Shown: piece after piece, positions 1 to 7,706 of the stretch
Numbering within the stretch: position 1 is the first letter of the stretch
Layout: every line of letters begins with the position of its first letter
Assembly: GCF_018604545.1 (NCBI RefSeq)
Contig: NZ_CP075896.1
Location: 744,001-808,000, forward strand
Direction of reading: 5' to 3'
DNA from: Streptomyces koelreuteriae
GTDB lineage: Bacteria > Actinomycetota > Actinomycetes > Streptomycetales > Streptomycetaceae
DNA length: 64,000 bases
The notes under the pieces: model-generated
Seen by the model: the letters and a program-made list of their open reading frames with translations, nothing else
Told to the model about the DNA's origin: nothing
The model's database searches: none
Translations under genes and position numbers: made by a program

Positions 1-288
1 CTGGAAGACGTCCGGGTCCTCGTCGCCGGTGCCCCATTCGAGGCCGGTGAAGGTGTTCACGCCGAAGTGCAGGAAGGCGGTGCGCTCCAGGCGCTGCCAG
101 GCGATCTGCCCTGCGGTGGGGCGCACTTGGGAGGCCTTGCGGACCAAATCCTCCGGGCTGTCGTCGGGGCCGACGGGGATACGGCTGCGACGGGGGTCAG
201 GCGGAGCCGCGAGTGCGGGTGCCGTCATGCCGGCGGTCGCGGCGAGGACGGCGGCTGATGCGACGAACACGCGTCGGGACACGGCCAT
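1..288 (-). CDS. Secreted alpha-L-fucosidase (GH29-like), N-terminal part only
   Basis: The ATG lies at 286-288 and the gene runs off the left edge, so only 96 codons are visible. The N-terminus has a twin-arginine-like segment (SRRVFVA) followed by a hydrophobic stretch and an Ala-x-Ala site, so the enzyme is probably exported. The segment [10 protein letters not shown] followed by EWGTGDEDP is typical of the start of GH29 alpha-L-fucosidase catalytic barrels. These enzymes release fucose from glycans. The gene lies 12 bp downstream of a hexosaminidase gene on the same strand, so the two are probably co-transcribed for glycan breakdown. The catalytic residues lie outside the window. Confidence 0.75.
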   Translation of the reverse strand, partial: MAVSRRVFVASAAVLAATAGMTAPALAAPPDPRRSRIPVGPDDSPEDLVRKASQVRPTAGQIAWQRLERTAFLHFGVNTFTGLEWGTGDEDPDVFQ

Positions 289-300
289 GGCGACGACTCC

Positions 301-2166
301 TCAGGTCAGATGCCAGACGGCGGGGGTGCGCTGATCGGGCGGGTACTGCGCGAGCCGGCCGTCGTCCGTCACGCTCACCGTCATCCGGGTGATGGCGTTG
401 ACGAGCCGGTGGCCGCCACCGCCGGCCGGCTCCAGCTCCCAGCGCTGGAGGGTGGCGGCGGGATCGCAGATCTGCGGCGTCACCTCGACGCCCGGCTGGA
501 GGGGCACGTTGAGCGTGAGCTTCCCGCCCCGCACCTCCAGACAGCCGTCCTGGGTCCGCAGGGTGACGTAGCCGTCGGCCGTGCGCCGGAGGGAGGCGGT
601 GAACGACCGGCCGGCTGTCCGGAACGTGTACGTCCCGTCCGCGACCGCCACCCGGGTCAGATCCCGGAAGCCGGGCGCGTGACCCACGGCCGTACCGCGG
701 GCGGTGAACCCGGCGTACGTGGCGTCGGGATGCGGATCGCCCCAGGTGGCCTGCGCGATGTGCCGCAGGGCCGGCCACAGGGCGACGGCGACCTCGTTCT
801 CGGTCTCCCCGCGGCCGTTGTCGGGCCAGAGGCTGATCTTCGCTCCGGTGATGCCTTCGCTGGAGGTCAGCTTCTCGCCCTCGAAGCTGCGCGGGTCCCA
901 GGACTGGTCGTACAGCGCCTCGGTGTCGGTGTGGAAGCCGCCGCGGACGAGGTAGAGCGCGTAGGCCGCGTTCATCAACGGATAGCCCTGGGCGATGAGT
1001 TCGCTCGGCTTGACCGCCACGTTCAGCCAGTGCTCGACCGTCGTACCGGCCGCGACCGGCACGGTGTTGGCGCCGGTGAGCCCGTCGTTCCAGATGCGCA
1101 GCCGCTTGCCCCGGGAGTCCGCGTAGGCGTGGACGCGGTTGACGAAGTCGACGAACGCGTCCTGGGGTGTGGCGTGGGGGCCGTACTTCTCCCGCGCGTA
1201 CTTCAGGACCTGCGGGTACTTGGCGAAGTCGGAGCCGAGCATGTACTCGTCGGCGCCCATGTGCCAGTCCCGCCCGGGAAAGACCTCGGCGTACTCGTCC
1301 ATCAGGCTCTTGTAGTAGGCGAAGGCCTCGGGCCGGGTGATGTCCAGCCCGGAGGGCTGCTTGGTGCCGTCCGTGTCGGTGAGCTGGAGATCGGGGCGGT
1401 TCTCTATCCACGGGTCCATATGGCCCGGGGAGTTGATCTCGGGAATGATCTCGACGTGGTACTTCTCGCCGAGCGCGACCAGTCGGCGGATCTCGTCCTT
1501 GGTGTAGTAGCCCCAGGTGTTGGCCTCGGGGTGGGCGTCGCTCTTCACCTTCAGTTCGAGGAGCAGCTGGTTGAGCTTGTGGTACGCCATCTCGCGCACC
1601 AGGTTCTCCAGCCAGGGCAGCGAGACATGGACGTAGCAGGCGCAGACGCCGACGCCCCGTTCCCTGTAGCGCGGCACGTCGACGGTGCGTCCGGCGGGGA
1701 CCCGGTCGCCCTGGGCGAGGAGCTGGAGGAGGGTCCGGGTGCCGTAGAAGGCGCCGGTCTCGGTCGCGCCGGTCACCGACAGCCGTCGGCCCGCGTGGAG
1801 TTCGTAGCCCTCCGTGCCGAGCGAGGATCGGCCGGGCCGGATGTCGATAACGATGTCACCGGCCCGGGCGGCTCCCCCTACGACGGGGACCGTGCCGTGT
1901 CCGGCCGTCCGGAGGTCGGCGGCAAGGGTGCCGGCGACCCGGCGCTCGGCGCCGGTGCCGGTGCCGGCGACCAGGCGGGTGCCCCGGCCGTAGGTGTAAC
2001 TGCCGGGTTCCGGGGACCAGTCGGTGAGGGCGGGCACCGTCACCGGAGTCCGCGGCTCCTCCGCGACCGCGGGTGCGGCCGGTGCCGCGGGTGCCGCCGT
2101 GACGAGCAGCGCCAGCGCCGCCAGGAGTCCGGGCCACCACATCCGCCGTCTTCTGCGCTCAGTCAT
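301..2166 (-). CDS. Secreted beta-N-acetylhexosaminidase (GH20) with C-terminal ricin-like region
   Basis: The protein has about 621 residues. A basic N-terminus (TERRRRR) and a hydrophobic Ala-rich segment form an export signal. A GH20 accessory domain comes first, then a barrel carrying the family motif HMGADEY, whose Asp-Glu pair is the expected catalytic pair for substrate-assisted hydrolysis of terminal GlcNAc or GalNAc. The last 130 residues contain QxW-like elements (QRWEL, VWHLT) resembling a ricin-type carbohydrate-binding module. I chose the ATG at 2164-2166 because GGGGAG stands just upstream. An ATG 12 bp earlier would start inside that ribosome binding site. A palindromic site overlaps the leader. 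It probably acts with the fucosidase gene downstream. Confidence 0.88.
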   Translation of the reverse strand: MTERRRRRMWWPGLLAALALLVTAAPAAPAAPAVAEEPRTPVTVPALTDWSPEPGSYTYGRGTRLVAGTGTGAERRVAGTLAADLRTAGHGTVPVVGGAARAGDIVIDIRPGRSSLGTEGYELHAGRRLSVTGATETGAFYGTRTLLQLLAQGDRVPAGRTVDVPRYRERGVGVCACYVHVSLPWLENLVREMAYHKLNQLLLELKVKSDAHPEANTWGYYTKDEIRRLVALGEKYHVEIIPEINSPGHMDPWIENRPDLQLTDTDGTKQPSGLDITRPEAFAYYKSLMDEYAEVFPGRDWHMGADEYMLGSDFAKYPQVLKYAREKYGPHATPQDAFVDFVNRVHAYADSRGKRLRIWNDGLTGANTVPVAAGTTVEHWLNVAVKPSELIAQGYPLMNAAYALYLVRGGFHTDTEALYDQSWDPRSFEGEKLTSSEGITGAKISLWPDNGRGETENEVAVALWPALRHIAQATWGDPHPDATYAGFTARGTAVGHAPGFRDLTRVAVADGTYTFRTAGRSFTASLRRTADGYVTLRTQDGCLEVRGGKLTLNVPLQPGVEVTPQICDPAATLQRWELEPAGGGGHRLVNAITRMTVSVTDDGRLAQYPPDQRTPAVWHLT

Positions 2167-2178
2167 ACGGCTCCCCAT

Positions 2179-2196
2179 TCATCGGACGTCTGATGA
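2179..2196. promoter_or_regulatory. Near-perfect 18-bp palindrome, probable operator
   Basis: TCATCGGACGTCTGATGA is palindromic except for one base pair. It lies 12 bp before the hexosaminidase start, over its leader. A related sequence lies about 73 bp further upstream. The size and symmetry suggest a GntR- or LacI-type repressor site. The regulator is unknown. Confidence 0.5.
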
Positions 2197-2252
2197 TTGA
2201 GCTGACGCCGACGGCTGTCAATGGGGCGCGTCCGCACGAAAGTTGAGCCATT

Positions 2253-2265
2253 GATCGGATGTCCG
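2253..2265. promoter_or_regulatory. Second copy of the ATCGGAYGTC element
   Basis: GATCGGATGTCCG shares the ATCGGAYGTC core with the palindrome at 2179-2196, about 73 bp (close to seven helical turns) upstream of it in the hexosaminidase direction. Two sites on one face of the DNA would suit cooperative binding. It lies between the divergent hexosaminidase and amidase genes and could affect both. Confidence 0.4.
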
Positions 2266-2401
2266 GGGGCGCATGGGGCGTACCGAGGGGCGCTGTCCGG
2301 CCGGTGACCTCGACGTACGCCCCCTGCCGGTGCACAGTTCTCCCTACGTACTCGCCAGTAAGCCCGTCCGCTCCCTTCCGATCCCCTCCGAGGAGTTCTC
2401 C

Positions 2402-3745
2402 GTGACCAGTTGGGCCGGCCGCACCGCCGCCGAGATATCCGCCGCCGTCCGCGAGAAGCGGGTCACCCCGCGCGAGGTGGTCGCCGAGCACCTCGCACGG
2501 ATCGAGCGGTTCGACGGCCGTGTCGGGGCCTTTCGCACGGTGCGTGCCGAGGCGGCACTGGCCGAGGCCGAGGAGGTGGCCGCGCGCGGCGACTTCGCCG
2601 ATCTGCCCCTGGCCGGGGTGCCCGTGGCCGTCAAGGACAACCTCTCGGTGCGCGGCGAGTCCCGGCGCGTCGGCTCGGCCGCCACACCCCACACCCCCGC
2701 AGAAGAGGACCATGTGACGGTGGCCCGGCTGCGGGCGGCGGGCGCGGTGGTGGTGGGGCTGACGAACGTCCCGGAACTGTGTGTCTTCGGCACGACGGAC
2801 GGCGTGCTGGGCACCTCCCGCAACCCCTGGGACCCGACGCGCTCGGCGGGTGGTTCCTCGGGCGGCAGTGCCGCCGCGGTCGCCGCCGGGATGGTGCCGA
2901 TCGCCCTCGGCAACGACGGCATGGGTTCGCTGCGCATACCGGCCGCCAACTGCGGTCTCGTCACCATCAAGCCGGGGCACGGGGTGGTCCCGACGGGCAC
3001 CGGGAACAGCGACTGGTTCGGCCTGTCGGAGAACGGGCCCCTCGCCACGACCGTCGAGGACACCCGTCTGATGCTCTCGGTCCTCACCGGCACGGAGCCC
3101 GGGCCCCGGTGCGAGCCGGGCGCCCTGCGGGTCGCCGTGTCGCTGCGCAGCCCGTTGGCCGGGGTCACCATCAGCCGGCCGTACGCGACGGCCGCCCGGG
3201 AGGCGGCCGAGGCTCTGATGAAGGCGGGCCATCAGGTCCGGCGCGCCGACCCGCCCTACCCGATGTCGCTCCCCCTGACCTCGCTGATGCACTGGACGGC
3301 GGGCACGGCCGCGGACGCCCAGCAGCTCGACCGGCGTCTGCTCACCCGCCGCACCCGGGTCCACGCCACGCTCGGCCGGCCCTTCGTGGCCCCAGCGCGC
3401 GCCGGGGCGAGCCGGGAGCAACTGCGCCGGCGGCTGGAGCCCTTCTTCGCCGACCACGACGTGCTGCTCACCCCCGCGCTCGCCCGCCGCTCCCCGCAGG
3501 CCGCGCCCTGGCACGAGCGGGGCTGGCTGCGCAATGTGCTGGCGAACACGAACTACTCACCACTCACGCCCGCATGGAACCTGACCGGCTGGCCCGCCAT
3601 GTCCGTCCCCTGCGGAACCCTCCCCTCCGGCGCCCCCTGTGCCGTGCAGCTGGTGGGACGCCCGGGCACGGAGTCCCGGCTCCTGTCCCTGGCCGAGCAG
3701 TTGGAGGAGAAAATCCCGTGGCGGCGTACGGCGCCGGTGAACTAG
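2402..3745 (+). CDS. Amidase signature family hydrolase
   Basis: The protein has about 447 residues and belongs to the amidase signature family, which hydrolyses carboxamides with a Lys-Ser-Ser triad. Visible motifs are PVAVKDN (catalytic Lys), the Gly/Ser-rich run RSAGGSSGGSAAAVAAG (cis-Ser), and GNDGMGSLRIPA (nucleophile Ser). The GTG at 2402 is chosen because GAGGAG sits about 7 nt upstream and the product then starts at a normal family N-terminus. The open frame continues 43 codons further up, but that stretch is low quality. It is divergent from the hexosaminidase gene. The substrate cannot be predicted; family members include simple amidases and cyclic amide hydrolases. Confidence 0.85.
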   Translation: MTSWAGRTAAEISAAVREKRVTPREVVAEHLARIERFDGRVGAFRTVRAEAALAEAEEVAARGDFADLPLAGVPVAVKDNLSVRGESRRVGSAATPHTPAEEDHVTVARLRAAGAVVVGLTNVPELCVFGTTDGVLGTSRNPWDPTRSAGGSSGGSAAAVAAGMVPIALGNDGMGSLRIPAANCGLVTIKPGHGVVPTGTGNSDWFGLSENGPLATTVEDTRLMLSVLTGTEPGPRCEPGALRVAVSLRSPLAGVTISRPYATAAREAAEALMKAGHQVRRADPPYPMSLPLTSLMHWTAGTAADAQQLDRRLLTRRTRVHATLGRPFVAPARAGASREQLRRRLEPFFADHDVLLTPALARRSPQAAPWHERGWLRNVLANTNYSPLTPAWNLTGWPAMSVPCGTLPSGAPCAVQLVGRPGTESRLLSLAEQLEEKIPWRRTAPVN

Positions 3746-3952
3746 GGTCGGCCGGGTGACTGCCGGGTCGGCCGTAGGCCATGCACGAGTGAGGCGCCCG
3801 GCCTCGGAGTGAGCGCGGCGGGGGTGACCCCGCCCGGGCCCGCCCGAGAGCCGGAGAGGGCACGAGCCCCGCCTCTCGTCTCCGTTTTCCCGTTCCCCGC
3901 GCCGCTGCGGCGCTTCACCACGGATCAACGAAACCCGGAGACGAACCCACTC

Positions 3953-4375
3953 ATGTCCCACGCACAGCACACGCCGCCCGCCCTGCCGACGACTGTCGCC
4001 CACCTCGACCACACCGCCGTCTTCGCCTCGGACCGCCAGTTGTCGGCGGAGTTCCTGGCGGCCGTCCTGGGTCTGGAGGTGGGCGCCCCCTTCGGGCCGT
4101 TCCTGCCGGTCGACCTGGGCAACGGCGTGACCCTCGACTACTACGAGAAGCGCGACGAGCCGATCCAGTCCCAGCACTACGCGTTCCTCGTGCCCGAGGA
4201 GCGGTTCGACGCCATGATCGGCCGCCTGGAGGCGCTCGGGGTCACCTACTACGCCGACCCGAGCCACACCGAACCCGGCCGCGTCAACGACCTCTTCGGC
4301 GGACGCGGCGCCTACTTCGACGACCCGAGCGGCCACAACATGGAGATCATGACCCGGCCGTACGTCCGTCCCTGA
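3953..4375 (+). CDS. VOC (glyoxalase/bleomycin resistance) family protein
   Basis: This 140-residue protein has the single-module layout of the vicinal oxygen chelate fold. A metal-type His occurs in AHLDHTAVF near residue 20, a central beta segment LGNGVTLDYYEK follows, and it ends with RGAYFDDPSGHNMEIMTR, where the His and Glu match usual metal ligands. VOC proteins include glyoxalases, dioxygenases and antibiotic-binding proteins, so the activity is not predictable. The ATG at 3953 is preceded by CCGGAG. The 207 bp between the amidase and this gene contains no other convincing coding sequence. Confidence 0.8.
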   Translation: MSHAQHTPPALPTTVAHLDHTAVFASDRQLSAEFLAAVLGLEVGAPFGPFLPVDLGNGVTLDYYEKRDEPIQSQHYAFLVPEERFDAMIGRLEALGVTYYADPSHTEPGRVNDLFGGRGAYFDDPSGHNMEIMTRPYVRP

Positions 4376-4411
4376 CGGTCGCCCCGGAGTGCCGATGACC
4401 TCGGCGCACGC

Positions 4412-4894
4412 CTAGAGCGCGCGGTACATGATGTGCAGCCCCACCCGGCCGTCCCGGGGGTGGTCGAACGCTTCCGGCACCGTGCCGAGGATCGTGAAGC
4501 CCAGGGAGGTCCACAGCTTCACGGCCGGGTTGGTCTCGACGACGGCGTTGAACACCATGCCCCGGTAACCGGCGGCCCTGGCCTCGGTCAGGAGGTGTTC
4601 GGCGAGGGCACGGCCGTGGCCACGGCCGCCCTGGCCGGGGTCGACCATGAAGCCGGCGCCCGCGATACGGGCAGCGGGGCCACCGTAGTTGGGGGTGAGA
4701 TACGCGGAGGCGACGACAGTGCCGCTGTCGTCCTCGACGACGTAGACCCGTTTCGCGGGACTCATCCACAGGACCCGGGCCTCCTCCTCGGAGGTACCCG
4801 GGTCCCATGCGTAGGTCTCGCCCGCGGCGACGATGTGGTGCCAGAACGGCCAGATACGCGGCCAGTCGTCAGCCGTTGCTTCCCTGATCAGCAT
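4412..4894 (-). CDS. GNAT family N-acetyltransferase (phosphinothricin-acetyltransferase-like)
   Basis: This 160-residue protein is a complete GNAT domain. It begins with MLIREATADDWPRIW, has central beta strands around VVASAYLTPNYGG, and carries the acetyl-CoA pyrophosphate loop GQGGRGHGRAL followed by AGYRGMVFNAV and NPAVKLWTSLGF, typical of acyltransferases acting on small amines or amino acids. The substrate is unknown. The gene converges with the VOC gene (36-bp gap), and a small gene lies upstream on the same strand. Confidence 0.85.
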   Translation of the reverse strand: MLIREATADDWPRIWPFWHHIVAAGETYAWDPGTSEEEARVLWMSPAKRVYVVEDDSGTVVASAYLTPNYGGPAARIAGAGFMVDPGQGGRGHGRALAEHLLTEARAAGYRGMVFNAVVETNPAVKLWTSLGFTILGTVPEAFDHPRDGRVGLHIMYRAL

Positions 4895-4951
4895 GGGCGC
4901 GAGTCTGGCACGCCCATGCGCTCGGCGAAGGTGGAGGGGGTGCGCCCTCGG

Positions 4952-5125
4952 TCAGTCGACGCTGGGCAGGATGTGGGGCTCTGCGAGGTCGTCCTCGTAG
5001 CCCGCGAGGCGGATCGGGGCCGACCGGGCCCACACGTCAAGGCTGCCGAGCTCGTCGGCCCGCCGGCCGGCGCGCTCGCCGCGTTCCTTGGGGCGCTGAT
5101 CTCGATTCGTCTTCTCCGGTGTCAC
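4952..5125 (-). CDS. Small conserved-looking protein, 57 residues, unknown function
   Basis: This short gene starts with GTG at 5123-5125 behind AAGGAG at good spacing and ends with TGA at 4952-4954. The product is highly charged in its first half (Lys/Arg/Glu-rich, probably helical) and ends with an Asp/Glu-rich tail after the phrase LDVWARSAPIRLAGYEDD. There is no signal peptide or membrane segment. The balanced composition, codon bias and strong ribosome binding site argue that it is real. It lies 57 bp upstream of the GNAT gene on the same strand, so the two could be co-transcribed. I do not recognise a function. Confidence 0.6.
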   Translation of the reverse strand: MTPEKTNRDQRPKERGERAGRRADELGSLDVWARSAPIRLAGYEDDLAEPHILPSVD

Positions 5126-5578
5126 CGCGCACTCCTTATGTGTCGGTCACCCTCGGGACGCACGCGCTGGTCCTGCTGCGCCTGACGCCCCGTATGGGTC
5201 TGATGTCAAAAGCAGTTCGGACGCGGTGGCGCCGGTCGACTCACGGGAGAGGCCGTGGTGAACCGGCTGTCCCATGACGGACCGTGGGTGTGGGTAGGAC
5301 CCCGTACTGCTGTCCGTCCGGAACAGATTAACCAAATGAGCGGGCCCCCGCTCGATGGGGCTGAAAACGGCCGGTAACAATCGCGCGTCATCCGGTGTTC
5401 AACTCAGGTTTAGGCGCCGATTTGTTCACTGACGGGCGATTTGAGCACCACCCGAACGGCGTACAGATGCGTAGGCGTTTTCGACACGGTTGCGCAGTTC
5501 AAGTGCCGTTGGCTGAGTCGAAAGCTCGCCATGGTCTGCTGCCGCACGGCAACGGCTGTCTCGCGGGAGGACTGACGC
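5126..5578. other. Intergenic region, no convincing gene
   Basis: These 453 bp separate the small minus-strand gene from the HD-like gene. The stretch is richer in A/T than its surroundings (for example around 5320-5460), which suits promoters in both directions. Short open frames here have poor composition and no ribosome binding sites. No clear inverted repeat or known operator was seen. Confidence 0.5.
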
Positions 5579-6028
5579 ATGGAGCTGCGCAGCGTCGAGG
5601 AGCTGATGGATCTGCTGTACACCTGCCGGGGCACCAGGGACGCCCCGGACCGCGACCGCCCGCCGGTCGATCTCCACGATCACGCGCTGCGGACCGCCGC
5701 GCTGCTGCGCCGCGGCCGCCCGGCCGACAAGGAGCTCCAAGTGGCGGGGCTGGTGCAGCCGGTCGGAGGGCTGCTGTGGCCCGGCGATCCCGCCGCCCGC
5801 GCCGACCAGGCGGCCCACGCGGTGCGCGCGCTGCTCGGCGAGCGGGTCTCCCGCCTCGTCCGCCGGTGCCCCCGCCGGGACGCCGCCGTCGACGACGACC
5901 TCCTCACCCTCCGCCAGGCGATCGAGGAGGGCCGCACGGCCGGGTTCGACGCCGGGGTCCTGGAGGACTGGCGGACGGTGCTGCACCTCTTGGCGGCACG
6001 CAACTCCCGCCTCGGGGCGGTCGATTGA
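5579..6028 (+). CDS. HD-domain-like protein with degenerate metal site
   Basis: The protein has 149 residues. The pattern DLHDHALRTAALLRRG followed by LQVAGLVQPVGGLL has the helical spacing of small HD phosphohydrolases (PhnZ-like or MIOX-like), but the usual LLHDIG is replaced by LVQPVG, so the signature His-Asp pair is missing. The remaining helices fit the fold. It may be a non-catalytic relative, for example a binding protein. The ATG at 5579 follows GGGAGGA at good spacing. The gene stands alone, convergent with the SDR gene. The assignment rests on pattern recognition only. Confidence 0.55.
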   Translation: MELRSVEELMDLLYTCRGTRDAPDRDRPPVDLHDHALRTAALLRRGRPADKELQVAGLVQPVGGLLWPGDPAARADQAAHAVRALLGERVSRLVRRCPRRDAAVDDDLLTLRQAIEEGRTAGFDAGVLEDWRTVLHLLAARNSRLGAVD

Positions 6029-6097
6029 CGGACAGCGGCCGTCAGGGGCGCGGGGGACGGCCCGCCACACCCCGCAGACGCTCGCCCGGGTCCCGGC

Positions 6098-7600
6098 CTA
6101 CCACTTGCCCGGCGCGTAGTCCTTCAGGAAGATCCCGTACAGGTCCTCCCCCGCCTCGCCCCGCACGATCGGGTCGTACACACGGGCCGCGCCGTCGACC
6201 AGATCCAGCGGCGCGTGGAAACCGGCCTCGGCGAGCCGCAGCTTGTCGTAGTGGGGCCGCTCGTCCGTGATCCATCCCGTGTCGACCGAGGTCATCAGAA
6301 TCCCGTCGGCCTGGAACATCTCCTGGGCACTGGTCCGCGTCACCATGTTCATCGCGGCCTTGGCGGCGTTGGTGTTCGGGTGCCCCGCGCCCTTGTAGCC
6401 GCGCCCGAAGACCCCCTCCATCGCGGAGACGTTCACGACGTACGCCCGCCCGCTCGCCGCCTTCTTCGCGGCCTCGGCCATCGCGGGGCGCAAGGCGCTG
6501 ATCAGGATGAACGGCGACGTGTAGTTGCAGAGCTGGGTCTCCAGCAGCTCCACCGGGGAGATCTGATCGATCGTCTGCACCCAGGTGTTGGAGTCGACGA
6601 CGTCGGGGACCAGGCCGCCCGCGTCGATCGCGGTGCCGTCGAGGTGCCGCTCGACGCTGGCGTTGCCCGCGACCAGGGCGAGGTCGGCGACCTTCTGCGC
6701 GTCGAGGCCGCTGGTGCCGATTGGCAGCGCGGCGATGCCGTCGACCGCGCCGGAGTTGAAGGCGCCGATGACGTGGTGGGCGGGGAGTTCCCCGGCGGGC
6801 AGCGGGGCGCTCTCGCCGTCGACCAGGGCGGCGTAGGCGGAGGGCAGCCGGCGCACGGTCTGCGTCGCGTTGTTGACGAGGATGTCGAGGGGACCGGCGT
6901 CGGCGACCTGCTCGGCGAGGGCCACGGCCTGCGCCGGGTCGCGCAGGTCGATGCCGACGACCTCCAGGCGGTGGATCCAGTCCGCGGAGTCGTCCATCGC
7001 CTTGAAGCGGCGGATGGCGTCCTTCGGGAAGCGCGTGGTGATCGTGGTGTGCGCCCCGTCGCGCAGCAGCCGGAGCGCGATGTACATGCCGATCTTGGCG
7101 CGGCCGCCGGTGAGCAGGGCGCGCTTGCCGGTGAGGTCGGCGCGGACGTCGCGCTTCTCGCGGTTCACGCGGGCGCAGTCGGGACAGAGCTGGTGGTAGA
7201 AGTAGTCGACTTCCACGTACCGGGCCTTGCAGGTGTAGCAGGAGCGCGGGCGCTGGAGTATCCCCGCGATCCTGCCCTCCTCGGTGTTCGAGGAGGGCAG
7301 CAGACCCTCGGTCTCGTCGTCGATGCGCTGGGCGGAGCCGGTCGCCGTGGCCTCCGTGACCGCCTTGTCGTGGGCGGTCTTGGCGGCCCGGCGCTCCTGG
7401 CGGCGGCGCTGCTTGACCGTGCGGTAGACGCCCGCGGTGGCCCGGCGCACGGCGACGGCGTCCGGGTGGTCGACCTCCAGCTTGTCGAGTTCCTCGAGCA
7501 CGCTGAGGCAGACGGCCAGACGCTCGGGGTCGATGCCGGGTCCGTACGAGAGCCCGCTCGCCTCGTCCATGGCCTGCGGGCCGTCCTCTGTCACCGTCAT
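6098..7600 (-). CDS. SDR-family oxidoreductase with N-terminal zinc-ribbon-like segment
   Basis: The protein has 500 residues. The first 130 form a charged helical region. Next comes a CxxC pair (CYTC) and a second CxxC (CPDC) about 20 residues later, which looks like a zinc ribbon. From about residue 155 there is a Rossmann-type dehydrogenase: cofactor loop TGGRAKIG, then LVNNATQ, a catalytic-type Tyr-x3-Lys region near RGYKGAGHPNTNAAK, and the expected C-terminal helices. The domain order is unusual for SDRs, which are usually about 250 residues. The substrate is unknown. The start follows only a weak ribosome binding site, so the N-terminus could differ. Confidence 0.78.
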   Translation of the reverse strand: MTVTEDGPQAMDEASGLSYGPGIDPERLAVCLSVLEELDKLEVDHPDAVAVRRATAGVYRTVKQRRRQERRAAKTAHDKAVTEATATGSAQRIDDETEGLLPSSNTEEGRIAGILQRPRSCYTCKARYVEVDYFYHQLCPDCARVNREKRDVRADLTGKRALLTGGRAKIGMYIALRLLRDGAHTTITTRFPKDAIRRFKAMDDSADWIHRLEVVGIDLRDPAQAVALAEQVADAGPLDILVNNATQTVRRLPSAYAALVDGESAPLPAGELPAHHVIGAFNSGAVDGIAALPIGTSGLDAQKVADLALVAGNASVERHLDGTAIDAGGLVPDVVDSNTWVQTIDQISPVELLETQLCNYTSPFILISALRPAMAEAAKKAASGRAYVVNVSAMEGVFGRGYKGAGHPNTNAAKAAMNMVTRTSAQEMFQADGILMTSVDTGWITDERPHYDKLRLAEAGFHAPLDLVDGAARVYDPIVRGEAGEDLYGIFLKDYAPGKW

Positions 7601-7706
7601 CGCCGCTGTCGTTCCCTGCTGTGGTCCTGGCGGCGCGCCGGTCGCGCCCGCATTCGAAGGGCGAATTTTACGGAGCGCCGGGCCGGACCTCCAAACCCGC
7701 CCCTGA

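Noticed and set aside
2167..2401. DasR-type site before the hexosaminidase
   Set aside because: No ACTGGTCTAGACCAGT-like sequence is present. The palindrome found there is of another type.
5147..5391. Open frames on the minus strand in the 5.1-5.4 kb gap
   Set aside because: Poor codon bias, no start signals and overlap with each other.
6043..6060. AGGGGCGCGGGGGACGG as a third copy of the dispersed repeat
   Set aside because: Identity to the 34-bp element stops after about 12 bp, which is expected by chance in such GC-rich DNA.
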